The notes below the pieces were generated by a model, which searched no databases, had not been told where the DNA came from, and saw only the letters and a program-made list of their open reading frames with translations. A DNA stretch of 64,000 nt from Siphonodentalium dalli (Eukaryota; Mollusca; Scaphopoda; Gadilida; Siphonodentaliidae), in the NCBI GenBank assembly GCA_032622095.1, contig CP136066.1, positions 112,243,319 through 112,307,318 on the forward strand, written 5' to 3'. How positions within the stretch are numbered: the stretch's first letter is position 1; each line of letters starts with the position of its first letter. Both the position numbers and the translations under genes were made by a program. Positions 35,714 through 47,175 of the stretch are shown piece after piece.

Positions 35714-36033
35714 TTAACCTCTACACTGCTATGACGTCCGTGACTATTACGGACATAAAAGTGCTGTATGGTCTGTACTACGGACTTACTTCAGCACACC
35801 AGCAGTAGGCCCTTATTCATAACTGGAACTCCGAGATTGGTTCATCAGAATAACTGTCTCGAAGTATCAAACAGTGTATGATGTTCCATGATTGTGAACG
35901 ATAATAGCCTTTCAACTGAGTCAGTTTTATGGTTCTTGTGATATTCCCGTTATATGTTTCCAATTTAAAATGGCAATAACATCAATAGCCCAGTGCACGA
36001 CATCATAATGTCAATTAGCAGCAAAGAGGTTAA
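35714..36033. mobile_element. TTAA-bounded MITE, CCTCTTCGCTGC family (copy 2, 320 bp)
   Basis: Ends TTAACCTCTACACTGCTA and TTAGCAGCAAAGAGGTTAA, with the same inner order as copy 1 (GTGACTATTACGGAC, CAGCACACCAGCAGTAGGCC, TTCCATGATTGTGAACG). Confidence 0.85.
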
Positions 36034-36309
36034 GCTTTGTTAGTAAATTTGTCAGGAGTGTATCTGTATCTGTAGATATTACAGGGCAGGAACCAATTCT
36101 GGTTGTAGACGCACTGGTCCAGGTGCTACCATGGCCGAGTAACTTTATAACACTGTGGTGACTCCAGTAGCATTCTATAACGTGCACACACCGAGGCGTG
36201 TACAAGGGTCAGCCATTAATGTCCGCGCCCGATTGGACAGCGTACTGCACCCATGACAACATACCTGGACAAGTGTTGTAATGGGGGGAAGTCGGCATTT
36301 TGCATTCGG

Positions 36310-36460
36310 ATCTTTATTCAGTGATCTCCAATGAGACTTTTCAGCCTGACAAACTTGGTATCTGACCGAGTTCTGATTTTTGTCAGAATACCCTGACCAG
36401 GTTGTGATCCCCGGTCCGCTAGCACGAGAGACCAGTACGCTACTTGTCGGCTACCGACTT
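36310..36460 (-). repeat. tRNA-derived SINE-like element
   Basis: On the minus strand TAGCGTACTGG (36442-36432) fits a Pol III A box and GGATCACAACC (36410-36400) is a moderate B box; the spacing of about 32 is normal for a tRNA. The body follows towards 36310. It lies directly beside a partial TTAA MITE. Confidence 0.45.
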
Positions 36461-36466
36461 CCACTG

Positions 36467-36610
36467 TATCAAACAGTGTATGATGTTCCATGATTGTGAA
36501 CAATAATAGCCTTTCAACTGAGTCAGTTTTATGGTTCTTGTGATATTCCCGTTAGATGTTTCCAATTTAAAATGGCAATAACGTCAATAGCTGAGTACAT
36601 GACATCATAA
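36467..36610 (+). mobile_element. TTAA MITE fragment, CCTCTTCGCTGC family (copy 3)
   Basis: It matches the right half of copy 2 from TATCAAACAGTGTATGATG to GACATCATAA. Both TTAA termini are absent. Confidence 0.7.
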
Positions 36611-37849
36611 TTTTTTTGAAAACATCAAATTTTGTGGATTCTGCAATGCATTTCAGAATAAGATTATAATAAATGTAGAAGGCACTCAGACACGGATACA
36701 GTGAAGCTTGGGACATGTTCTATCAATGTAAGCAGTGTCTGGAATCATCTGTGGCTTACCACTCACCCAGCCAGATACAGATCAGGCTCAATTGTGCTTA
36801 ACAATCAGCTCAAGTGTGGCTATTAAACGATCAGCTGGCTACTTACATGTATGATGATGTAGATCACACACACACACATATATATAGCTTGAAGCTACAG
36901 TAGGCATTAAAGTACTTGTATGTAAGTTTTACATTGCACAGGTGTATAGGAATGGAATTAGATGGTAGCCTGCATTCTCAATGAACAACTACACTGGATA
37001 GCTTACATAAGTTTAGCTAGAAATCCATATAAAATGATAGAATAGAACTCATTGGAAGTAACTCTTCCTCTCAGAATGAACACATGAGTCGAAAACTGCA
37101 TCAAACTATCCTTTCGAAATAAAATAAATGAACTGAATCTGCAGTAACAAAGAAAAGGAATAATCGCTGTGACATCGTCACAACTATACATCAGTCTCAA
37201 GTGAACATAAATCTGACATAAGCCTTGTATTCCGATGTTGTTGTATGTGATATAAAAAAAAGTTATGCATGTCATTAACCAAACCCGCAGACACCCAGTA
37301 TGTATACCCGGTATAGAAGGGCACATGAAAGGGCATGAAAATATGGGCGTACAGTGTCTGGTCTTGTCTACTTGAATATCACAACAAGCTGTCCCATTCT
37401 TTTGGTCCTATTGACCAATTACTAAAGAAAGCATGTGATATCATAATACCGCTTACAAAAAGTCAACAGTGCCTGGTGTGAAGAGGCAATACATTCTCGA
37501 GATTTCTATAGCTTTGAGTGATACAGTCATTCTTGTATTCTATTTGAGCTCATGCACCTGTGAAATCAGCCTCACAGGACAAAATAAGGTATTCTTAAAT
37601 GGATTTCATATGAATTAAGTTTCACCTATAAAAGGGGTATTGCGTAAACAGCTTGTATTATAATATACAATTGTAGGTACATGTATGATCAAATAGACAA
37701 GAATAAGAAAGTAAATATCAGAAACTACATGACTATGCTTGACAGAAAAACTACAAGTACTGCTCTCTAAAAGAGAGTGTGTATGGGTTCTCACTAATAC
37801 GACATGCATGATCACATGTATATGCTGTCAATCATTAAGCTATCGAAAA
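36611..37849. other. No gene seen; CA/TA microsatellite near 36866-36888
   Basis: A short (CA)n-(TA)n run is visible. No exon, RNA gene or shared repeat is supported. Confidence 0.5.
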
Positions 37850-38260
37850 TTGTAGCTGGCAGCCAAGTTTTTCCAACGAATTTCGGAAAAATTTGATGCT
37901 TCCCTTCTAGAGGTCATCCTGAAGATCCATATACAGTTTAGTGATGATTGGATAAGGGATGTGGTCTGTAGGGTGTGCCAAAGGATTTAGTCATACAAAG
38001 AATAAATTTCAAGATGGCTGCCAGCAGCCTTGTTTTTCATCGAAAATCATTCAAATTTGATAGCTCCCATCTAGAGGTGATCCGTAACATGCCTGTAAAT
38101 TGTTCAAAACATTTATCAATAAATTGCGGACTGCAAGGTGTGACGATGGATTCAAATCTGAAATCCAAGATTGCTGCTGATGGCCATGTTTTTAACGAAT
38201 TTAGAAAAAAATCAATGGCTCCCATCTAGAGGGATGTGACCTGTAGGGTGTGCCAAAGCA
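37850..38260 (+). repeat. Dispersed or tandem repeat, CAAGATGGCTGCC family
   Basis: Phrases CAAGATGGCTGCCAGCAGCC, TGTAGGGTGTGCCAAAGGAT and CCATCTAGAGGTGATC recur within this block and at 49430-49680 and 63470-64000. Confidence 0.65.
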
Positions 38261-38265
38261 AATTG

Positions 38266-39489
38266 TTAACCCTTTAAACCCGAGCGGCCGGAAAAACGGC
38301 CGCTGAGTGAACCTCCAAATACCCCAGCGGCTGGTATACCGGCTATACCGGCCGCTGAACAGACCAGTATACCGACCACCACGTGTGTATTGTTTACAAA
38401 CATCGTCGCGGTCGACTCATTCTCCAATAAGTATGTTTTTGTTTGTGTCTTGTTGCTATTGCATTTAAGCACACAATATCATTAATTATGAAGCCTAAAC
38501 ATTTTCGGTAGAGGAGGTGGTCCGGCAAATTTTGGAATCGGACACGGAAAATTTAGATGATGATGACTACGACAGTTGTGAGTTATAATGGGATAATGAA
38601 AGCACAGTGACACTGGGAGAGATTCAGACGTCAGTCGCTACAGCAGCGGGTGGCGTTGTTTCAAGTACAGATACGACAAGTGCTCAATGTTTGGGGCAGT
38701 TGAGGTGTTGTGGAAATGGGCGGAGCTTATGTCGAGGTAGGGGCATGGCAGGGGGTGTGGCTTCATACCTACAATTAGTCATGGTGATCATAATGTCCAT
38801 ACCTGGAAAAGGGACACAAATTCGTTTGTTGAACGTACCTTTCCACCGAAAGAGAAGCTGCGGTTCCAAAGAATGCTATGTACCAACTTCAATAAGTGTG
38901 GACCGTACACCCCAAGGTTGATTACTTAAATTTATTTTTGGATGATGCACTGTGGCAGTTGATTGTCGACGAGACCAACCGAAACGCTCGTCACGTGATT
39001 TCGGAAAAACCTAATGTGCGCCTATAAAAATGTCTAAAATGGAGCATAATACAATTAAATGCTCAGGGCATTGTGTCATTGGATCATTTGTGGTATTTGC
39101 TTATCAACCGTTACTACCCTTAAACAAAAGTTAGATTCACTCATCTGACCAGATATATATCAAATTTCACAATGGGGCATTGGCTGCATCGAAAACGCCG
39201 TTTTCTAGGGCTGAAATATGTCGATAAAAGCTATAATTGCATTTTACTTTCAATTTCGGGTAGTTGCATAGCAACCGTTGCCAGTGAGTGATCGTGTGGT
39301 AATGTATCCCGATCTTAAAATACTCAATGGTCCATGGGGAAAATACATGTAAAGTTTCAGACCTGCGACACCATTTAAACATAACCAACACATTGCGCCT
39401 AAACACAGTCTACAATAAATCAAAAATAACACTGGGAGCCCAGGGTCATGGTGTCGATCGTTGTGGGGAGCCAGGGTTAAAAGGGTTAA
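38266..39489 (+). mobile_element. Decayed piggyBac-like element with TTAA ends (1224 bp)
   Basis: It starts TTAACCCTTTAAACCC and ends GGGTTAAAAGGGTTAA, giving TTAA on both sides and a short imperfect inverted repeat. The interior holds transposase remnants (see the pseudogene within), and most of the catalytic domain is missing. It is internally deleted and cannot be autonomous. It links the TTAA-bounded MITEs of this window with the piggyBac superfamily. Confidence 0.8.
38497..39030 (+). pseudogene. piggyBac-like transposase N-terminal remnant
   Basis: The readable pieces are in family order. First comes an acidic segment (FSVEEVVRQILESD, then NLDDDDYDSCE) interrupted by a stop. Next is an unassigned stretch, then HNVHTWKRDTNSFVERTF. 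After one more stop and a frameshift comes LDDALWQLIVDETNRNARHV, the piggyBac region usually written as (E)ETN(R)YA. The reading frame stops at about 39030. None of the catalytic Asp motifs follow before the right TTAA, so the element has an internal deletion. Compared with the relic at 1-1836, the same (D)ET(N) region is recognisable in both, but the acidic N-termini differ, so they are separate lineages. Confidence 0.75.
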
Positions 39490-39758
39490 CGGAGGGACGC
39501 ATGCACGCACGGCAGATGCCAACCCATGGCAATAGCTCAAACTTGACAGTTAACAAGATATAGTTGCCAAAAAGACATATATTAACTAACGTCTTCTCAG
39601 GGCAGTTTAAACAGCGAGAAAGAGTATGATGAGTATATTAGAAGGAAATTCCATGGGAATTTCCCCAACATGTGTCACTAGAAATGTAAACAAACATCAA
39701 AACAAAATATGTACCCTGATATTCAGGAGGATTCCAAGTTTTATTTATGAAATCTAGT
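39490..39758. other. No feature recognised
   Basis: Short gap between TTAA elements; a CATGCACGCACGGCAG stretch near 39502 resembles the tails of the dispersed repeats. Confidence 0.45.
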
Positions 39759-39934
39759 TTAACCCTTTCAGCACCAAGTCCGATTTTTGTATTATAATAA
39801 TGTGATACATTGATGGAAAGAGCTCTAAGAGATCTTTCCATCAATGTATTACATTATTATAATCAATAAATTTGAAAAATGATCAAGGAAATATGGGTTG
39901 ATACAAAAATCGGACTTGGCACTGAAAGGGTTAA
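39759..39934. mobile_element. TTAA-bounded palindromic MITE, CAGCACCAAGTCCG family (176 bp)
   Basis: It starts TTAACCCTTTCAGCACCAAG and ends CTTGGCACTGAAAGGGTTAA. The inverted repeat continues inwards through GTCCGATTTTTGTAT and again through ATTGATGGAAAGA, so most of the element folds back on itself. An asymmetric insert of about 37 bases lies in the right arm. TTAA is present on both sides. Confidence 0.88.
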
Positions 39935-39964
39935 ATTTCATTTAGATTCTAAGGCAACAGTAAT

Positions 39965-40196
39965 TTAACCCTTCCATGACTGGAGCATCCTGAATTTTTT
40001 TAGAAAACCCTGTGCCAATGCATTCTCAAGATTATATATGCGAGTCTCATATAGGGAGCCTCGCATATAAGATAATATATTGGTCTAACATTATTACATT
40101 GACCTTATAATCCAGTGCATTCTCATTACAAGAGAATGCACTGGCACAGGATCTTTAATGCTGCACCAGTGCAGGTTCCGTCATGAAAAGGGTTAA
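39965..40196. mobile_element. TTAA-type double-hairpin MITE, GCATTCTC family (copy 2, 232 bp)
   Basis: It starts TTAACCCTTCCATGACTGG and ends CCGTCATGAAAAGGGTTAA, with the inner hairpin words CAATGCATTCTC and TATATATGCGAG in decayed form. Confidence 0.85.
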
Positions 40197-41278
40197 TAGC
40201 CTGGTCATTGTCATTGCTTGCTTGCTTTATGCTTTATGATCATCTTGACTATGAAACATGTAGTGTAGAATATATTTGACGGCAGAGTCTCTCCTTTGGC
40301 TTGATCCTTTTTCCCCCATTATCTAAACTATTTTATGGAAAGAAATACCTCAATTTACTTTTACAATTAATTTTTTTCCTCCTGCCTCTACTTTTTTTCT
40401 CAACCAAATGTTCGTAAACCAGGTGATAAAATTAGTGTGGCCTAATACATAACATATTAAACATGTTTGAGCTAAGAAGAGCCATCTGGATGGATGTTTT
40501 GTTTATATAGGTATAAAATGTTCTACCCACATGAATTGATGATTTAGAAGGCCACACTCATAGCGTTGTCTTTATAAAATAAAATAATTTTGTTGGGTAT
40601 TCATAATCATGTTTGATGTGCCACATCTGTTTTCTGGCAATTTAATAAATTGGATAGTAAAAACTAGTAATTAAGAGTAAAATGTAAAAAACTGACGGGT
40701 CTCAAACCCTGCATTCATTTGTAATAGGTGAGATAATGCTACCCTAACTGTGATGGACTATCAAGACCTGTCTAACTCTCCCTTCATGTTGCCAAACTAA
40801 TTCAGAACAAAACTTTAAAACTAGCACTAAAAACAGTGTGTTGTTTATCAACCTACTTTTGCACTCATAATGCACTCATAATGCATGCCATACACAGAGT
40901 TATTGGGCCATAATTAAAAGATTGTTTGTTTCCCCTCGCTCATTTTTTTATTGCCGCTGACTCAAAATATTATACCTCTGCATCCCATCACCCCCTCCCC
41001 CCAAAACAGCAAAGCTATTGAACCAGCACCATAATGGAAGTCCAGCACATGACAAATGACAAATGGACAAATCTGAACAAAAGTGGCTTAAAATGGACTG
41101 AAGCGATTCAAACGTTCCACCAAATGTGGCAACTTTATGTTGTGCAGTGGGGAATAATCAAGGCTGGTAACAAAACAAACATTTTAAGAATAAAACATAC
41201 TGGTTTATTATGAACAGAATGAGCATGGATGAGCACGGATGGGTACATTGGCCAAATGATTGTGCTCAACTTCAAGTA
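40197..41278. other. No feature recognised
   Basis: AT-rich sequence, no convincing gene, RNA or shared repeat. Confidence 0.5.
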
Positions 41279-41456
41279 GAGTAATGCCCAAAGTATATGA
41301 CCAATAACCAAAGCAGAATTATGGGAAATTTTTCAGGATTTAGTCGGAAATGTGGCTTGCTGCCATTCATCGGAAAGCTCTCTGTGACTAAATCCTGAAA
41401 AAATTTCCAATAATTCTGCTGTGGTTTAGGGGTCGATTATTGAGGACATTACTGTA
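41279..41456. mobile_element. TA-type palindromic MITE, CAGTAATGCCC family (copy 5, diverged)
   Basis: AGTAATGCCCAAAGTATATG at the left and GACATTACTGTA at the right, with GGATTTAGTCGGAAATGTGG inside. The left CAGT is degraded. Confidence 0.82.
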
Positions 41457-42049
41457 GTTCTGCGGACCTGTCCTCGGTGAAAGCACGTTCACACATTGAT
41501 TTAAGAAAATAATTGTTTTTACGAAACCAACCCCAAAAATGTGGATTGGGAGAGGGCAGGGATAATTTACAACAGTTCTCGTTCTCATAGTTTGATTTTC
41601 CAAACCAATATTTAATGTTGAATTTGTTGTTCTTACGACCGAATATTGAATATTTTCCTACTTTTATTTAAATTTTTTGACTGAAATTACCAACAGTTGG
41701 AAAACTTCCAAACATTAGGGTGATAGCCTGATAGGGTGTGAGAGGTATCAATGGGGTGGTGAGGGGTATTTGATTGGGGGGGGGTGCAGTTATAAATTTC
41801 CCCTCCCAAAAGAGACCTTTAGTCATTAACCTAGCCCTGGGAGATAGGAAACACTAATTTGTTTGTGGAAGGCCTTGGTGCAACTCATTGCCTCATAATC
41901 GCTCTCATCTGACACTGTGCATCAGGTGAGTCTGTAGGGAGATTGGCCAAATGCCACTCTCATAATTCCCCATTTCTAAGAAGATAAATAAAGTGACAAA
42001 TCCCATTAATTATAACCTAAAGTCCACCTGCTCAAATAAACTTTCCAGA
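41457..42049. other. No feature recognised
   Basis: A G-run lies near 41778; no gene is seen. Confidence 0.45.
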
Positions 42050-42510
42050 CAAGCCTGCAAATAGTGTGTCATTTGCAGAATGAGGTCCCAAGAGGGTGAA
42101 TTTAGTGATGCTATTCCACTAAGCGGGCTAGCACCACCAAATTCTCCCTCTGGGAACCTCATTCTGCTTAGGCATCAACTGCTATGGGGGACTTAGGATC
42201 AGATTGAAGTTCCCAAGTTGAATTGATATTCACCCATTAGTCACCTTGATTATGCAATTTATCTTCTGCAAATTAGGGGATTTAGAAACTTCCCAGAAGG
42301 GAAAAAGAAACTAAAACACTGTTAATTTGAGACAATATAGATATTTCTCAGCAGATGAGGCCAAAGCAGTATGAGGTCCCCAGAGGGTGAATTTGGTGAT
42401 GCTAGCCCACTGCAGGGTGACTTTACTAAATTCATCCTCTGGTGACATTACTAAATTCATCCTCTGGGGACCTCATTCTATAAATAACAGACACACTATT
42501 TGTAGGCTTG
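42050..42510. mobile_element. hAT-like double-hairpin MITE, CAAGCCTGA family, with perfect 8-bp target duplication
   Basis: Left end CAAGCCTGCAAATAGTGTG, right end CACACTATTTGTAGGCTTG. TTTCCAGA is found immediately before (42042-42049) and immediately after (42511-42518). Both hairpins are present. A short internal duplication of ACTAAATTCATCCTCTGG lies at about 42425-42465. This copy defines the element boundaries. Confidence 0.92.
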
Positions 42511-43113
42511 TTTCCAGAAATCCTTAAATGTGATGACTGAGTAATGAACACTCATTATTTGCATGCAGAACATTCTTGACAGCATATCTTCTTAATTGAA
42601 CAGGTGTAATATTTATGTGCATGAGATGTTTCTTGAGAAAGTGTTGTCCTACAGGTCTTCCCCTTTTTTTGTATGCCATATATCAAATCAGAATCCCATT
42701 TATTCAAGTACCCTTCACATAAGATATTAGCTCAACTTACATGTACTTAGCAAGTTAGCAGTTTACGATAAAATGTTTTGAAGTTAATAAGAATTCATTG
42801 GAGGGAAATGTGTTACAAGTATAAAGTTTCCTACTGAGTAGCCACCAGTTGCTCTGAGTCTCTGACCATTATTGCCTAGCAAACAGGGCCACAAGAGCAT
42901 GGGACAGAGTGGGAGGCAGGGATTACCCCTCCCGCCGCCCACCAAGGTGGACACAGTGAGCCACAAAGTTCCCTTTCATTCTTCATGAAACGGCAAGAAA
43001 TACCTCAAACATTAGCTAAAGCATCATTTTCATATTTCAATACAGTAAGAACAAAATATACCCATTATAGTACCTTAATATGAGCTTGGTCCTGGATACT
43101 AGTGATAAGTGCT
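42511..43113. other. No feature recognised
   Basis: No gene recognised. A more GC-rich segment at 42880-42960 has an open frame on the minus strand but no domain or splice support. Confidence 0.45.
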
Positions 43114-43403
43114 TTAAACATTTCTTTACTAAATCGATTCTCCCATTCAGTTATAAAAGTACACATTGGAATGGTGTTTTCCATTTGAAGGGGTATTCAG
43201 GAAAAATGACATTGCAATTTACCAGACAACACACAGCTGTATGATGAAAAGATAATACAAGTGCAGAAGTATTCATATTCTTTGGAGGAAAATGTTCAGA
43301 CAATAAGTTCAACAAACGACCTATAGCCATTTGTTGAACTTATTATCTGAACATTTCATAAGGGAACTACTCATCAATGAGTATTTAGTATAGAAAGGGT
43401 TAA
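43114..43403. mobile_element. TTAA-bounded MITE, GTTCAGATAATAAGTTCAAC family (copy 1)
   Basis: TTAA at 43114-43117 and GAAAGGGTTAA at the right end. Inside, TGTTCAGACAATAAGTTCAA and its mirror flank a short loop near 43318. The element is the reverse orientation of 44861-45135. Confidence 0.72.
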
Positions 43404-44177
43404 AATGCTGTATGATTGCTCAAATATTGCCTTTTCACCATTTATGCCAATATCTCTGACTAAAGAGGTGCCTTTTCTGAAAGTTGTGCCCCTCTTACCC
43501 TTGGTTGCTTCATGCTCCCCTGCTAGCAAAAACAATTTGAACAAATCTGAATACTAGTCATCCTAGGACCCTTAATTCACATCATATACCAGTATGAGCT
43601 CAATTTGTGTAGTTGCTTCAGGGATGTTTTAGTGGGTTCATTGAAAGGAAAATAGTTAAGTCCTCATGCTTCTGCCATTTTTGACCTGCCACATTTGAAC
43701 ACAATCATAATCCAATTTATCCACAGATCAAGACCAAATATGACATCAATAGTAGTCAAAAAAAGATGTTTTAAGTATTTCAAAACTTTCAGTAAAATTA
43801 TTGGAGAAAAGTTTGTTATTACCCCTACTCCACTACCCTCTGCAATTGTTGACTGGTTGAACCTGCATCAACAAATCTAAAAACCAATAACTATCTGACG
43901 ACTTTCCATACCAAATATACCACATGGGCCAAATGGAGTTCACTTCTATCTTTGGAAGAAAAAAGAATTAAGCCCTGCGGAAACTGGCAGCTATGGAAAT
44001 ACATGTACCCATTCTAAACCTGGGAAATGAAGTGCATCTTTTTCCATTTTTAGCCTGGTTCAGAGAAGTATCAGAGTACGAGTGAAGGTTTTTGCTGCAA
44101 CAAACACATGAGAGATAACTCTATGTGTTCAAGAAGCAGGATGAAACTATTAATCAAGCCATTGATTTCACGACCTA
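43404..44177. other. No feature recognised
   Basis: Fragments resembling the AACAAATCTGAA family appear near 43535; otherwise nothing is supported. Confidence 0.45.
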
Positions 44178-44563
44178 CCGGAGTTTAGTGTGACCGTCAT
44201 TTTCAGAATGAGGTCCCCAGAGGGTGAATTTAGTGATGCTATCCAGCACAGCGTGCTAGCACCACCAAATTCACTCTCTGGAGGCCTCATTCTACATGCC
44301 ATCATCTGCTATGGGAGACATAGACTCAGATTGAAGTTCCCAAATGGTGAATATTGTGATGTACACCCATTTGGAACCTCGATTATGTGTCATCTGTCAA
44401 TTTGGGGATATAGAGAAACTAAACTAAAAAAGTTAAAGAATCTAAGTTACTATAGAAATTTGATAATAAAGAAACTTTCCAGAGAAGATTCGGGATAGCG
44501 TCACTAAATTCACCCTCTGGGGACCTCATTCTGCAAATGACAGACATGCAATAATCAGGCTTG
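44178..44563. mobile_element. hAT-like double-hairpin MITE, CAAGCCTGA family, ends partly eroded
   Basis: The left end begins at GGAGTTTAGTGTGACCG, and the first hairpin and middle segment are intact. The second hairpin is represented by only one arm (CACTAAATTCACCCTCTGGG), and the right terminus AATCAGGCTTG is at 44563. Confidence 0.8.
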
Positions 44564-44860
44564 TTCACTACCTACCGTAGATTGCCACAACTGTTAGATT
44601 GTCATATTTGGACAAAAGTTATAATTATTAGTATATATGTGTAAATTTTACCAATATCTGAATATATTCCAGTGAATTGCTAGAGGGATGTTTCCACCAT
44701 TGAATCATATTTATTTACCAAGTTAATTAAATAAATAGAATCTGATTGCATGTTTACATTGATTTCTGCTTTATAACATCAGTGAAGCTCTGGCCAACTT
44801 GACATATGAAAGGGTTAATGGATGAGCTGCTATTTTCCGAAAAGTCCAGTTGCGAGTACA
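44564..44860. other. No feature recognised
   Basis: AT-rich spacer between two MITEs; a GAAAGGGTTAA word at 44810 may be the end of a lost TTAA element. Confidence 0.45.
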
Positions 44861-45135
44861 TTAACCTTTTCTATCTATATAGTAAATACTCATTGATGAG
44901 TAGTTCCCTTAAGAAATGTTCAGATAATAAGTTCAATAAAAGTTTGTTGAACTTATTATCTGAACATTTCCCTCCAATGAATATGAATCATTCTGCTCTT
45001 GTATTATCTGTTCTTCTGTCTGTCGACTGTCATCTACTTTTATTACCTGAACACCCCTTTAAATGAATAATAGACTATTGCAATATATACTTTTATAACT
45101 GAATGGGAGAATCCATTTAGCATAGAAACTGTTAA
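44861..45135. mobile_element. TTAA-bounded MITE, GTTCAGATAATAAGTTCAAC family (copy 2)
   Basis: It starts TTAACCTTTTCTATC and ends ATAGAAACTGTTAA. An internal palindrome TGTTCAGATAATAAGTTCAA faces TTGAACTTATTATCTGAACA near 44940. TTAA is present on both sides. Confidence 0.8.
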
Positions 45136-46807
45136 CTGACTTAAAACACAGTTTTATAATATAAAAAGAGAAATTACTTTCATACAAACGAAAAATGTTG
45201 ATAAATATCGAATCAATATAAATGAGATGTATACAATTGTTTTTCTGTATAAAAAATAGTCCTTGACTGACAACAAAACCACACCCCTTGACATGGTTCA
45301 TGTTAGTGGGAGTTGCACTTTGCTGTGAACACAATTGTAGGCATGTACAACCCTGTTCGAAACCAAACTTTGATGTACCGTATGCAAACATACATGTATA
45401 ATACAATATTTGTTTTGTGCTGTACATATATGTACATGTATGTAGCTTAGTATAGGTACATACGTAATATATACTGTTGACACAATTATCTGTATTTTGC
45501 GCCTGTATGCATTTTCGGTTATTTATGACATGAACAATGCACCTGATCATCTTCCCCACATCTCCTCACCTTATGAGAGTACCTGGCCACTACATATTAT
45601 GATAAGATAAATTCAGTGGGGGGGAGGGGGCAATGATCAGGACAGAGGGGGACCGGGTAGATTACCCCCCCCCCCCCCCCCCCCCAACCCAAAGGGGAAG
45701 ATGCATAGGGGGGATGTCAAAGTACAACAGTACAAAACCTACTATAAAAGTGACATAACCTGTGAATATTTAATTCCAATAAAGTGCTACATGTACATGT
45801 TATAAAACCTGCAAATATGTACTTGTAAATCCAGTCATGGATATACCGGTACTGGTTATAAATATAACCTAAGATATACTGTACATTATCCTGGAACTAA
45901 CCCTATAAATACTGGTACCAGTATGTAAAACTAATTGACAACATAGCGTTTCCTACATAACCTGCAAAGATACATGTGTTTGTAAAACAATGTATCAATA
46001 TCTTCATTTACGTTCTGCAGAATGATCTAATTGAGGTCTGTAGACATCTCAATGTCCACATATTGCTATTTATAACTAGACACTTATTGGTGGTGATGTC
46101 TCTTTGCACATGCTTGAAGTTTGAAATTATTTGTTCAACCAGAACAAATACTATACAAACCTAGAAAAAAAGACAGACAGACACGTGTATATCTCATGGC
46201 ATTATAGTGGAGGATTGTTTATTTTCCTGTTACTACCCAATTGTGGAATAAATTAATAGACAATGAATATTTGGTGCAATGGGTGACTTTATTTTTCCTT
46301 GACTGCTTCTGAGAAAGAAATACCAACTGAAATAAAATATCTCTTGTGGCATTAAAGGTCATCAAGACACTTGGAGCAAGTACAAGGTGAATAGAAACTT
46401 ATTGAAATTTGGCCAATCAAATAATGAATATCAACATGTAACAATATAACATTAAAAAATTTACTTCTCAATGCATCTAAATTTTTCTCAATGTTACGTT
46501 CCAAACATACTTGCTAGAAAATTTATACAAAGTGTTACAAGTAATACTTTCTTTTGTTTTCAAAATATATATTCCCTGGAACACTACAAAGTGGGATCGC
46601 ATTGTTACTGATACATGTACTAGTAAGTCATAATAGCAAATTGGTAATATGTACCGTTTACTCTTTCCTGTTTCGTACGAACTGGTGTCTGTTTCATAGT
46701 GGCTCGGAATCTATCACCAGGTACTTACGAGTATTGAGCTATGACATCGTAATATAACTGATTGTTTTGTCAACGTTGTCTCTTTGATACTGACCATTAC
46801 GGATTAA
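45136..46807. other. No gene seen; poly-C run and many ACATGTA words
   Basis: AT-rich with repeated ACATGTA palindromes, a word common in bivalve DNA. A minus-strand open frame of 166 codons ending at 45059 lacks any domain, contains many Tyr/Cys/Ile codons typical of random AT-rich DNA, and is not called. Confidence 0.5.
45665..45685 (+). repeat. Poly-C tract of 21
   Basis: An uninterrupted run of 21 C in a purine/pyrimidine-biased stretch (GGGGGGGAGGGGG lies just upstream). It equals the length of the poly-G tract at 4773. Confidence 0.9.
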
Positions 46808-46930
46808 ACAAGACAGTCAAAGACTGTGGGGTCGTTCACCAGACTGCAAAGACTGATAAGACTGGGACTCTGGAGACCACAACAGTCAGAACTTTTCATA
46901 ATCACTTTAAAAGAATTAGATCTAAACAGG
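46808..46930 (+). repeat. Dispersed repeat, ACAAGACAGTCAATGAC family (copy 2)
   Basis: ACAAGACAGTCAAAGACTGT, GTCGTTCACCAGACTGC and ACTGGGACTCTGGAGACC match copies at 7258, 53521 and 58087. Confidence 0.68.
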
Positions 46931-47175
46931 ATATGTGGCTAGAGAGGCTTCATGTATGTAGATCAGTGAATATCTACCTTTAAATTACCAATCTCACAAG
47001 CGCCTTTTTATAAAACCATTTAGACATGTTTAAAGCCCAATTATCCATGGACCCAAAAACACTATACATGTATGTATGTCAGATTAATCAGTCAGGTAGT
47101 TCCAAGATAGATTTTTTAATGAATTTTGTATTTTAATGATTTTATTACACACAAAAGTCTTAAGTCCCCATAGCC
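46931..47175. other. No feature recognised
   Basis: Short spacer with no gene. Confidence 0.4.

Noticed and set aside
45059-45559. Minus-strand open frame of 166 codons
   Set aside because: Its composition (Tyr, Ile, Cys, His) is that of random AT-rich DNA with ACATGTA words; nothing recognisable in the translation.
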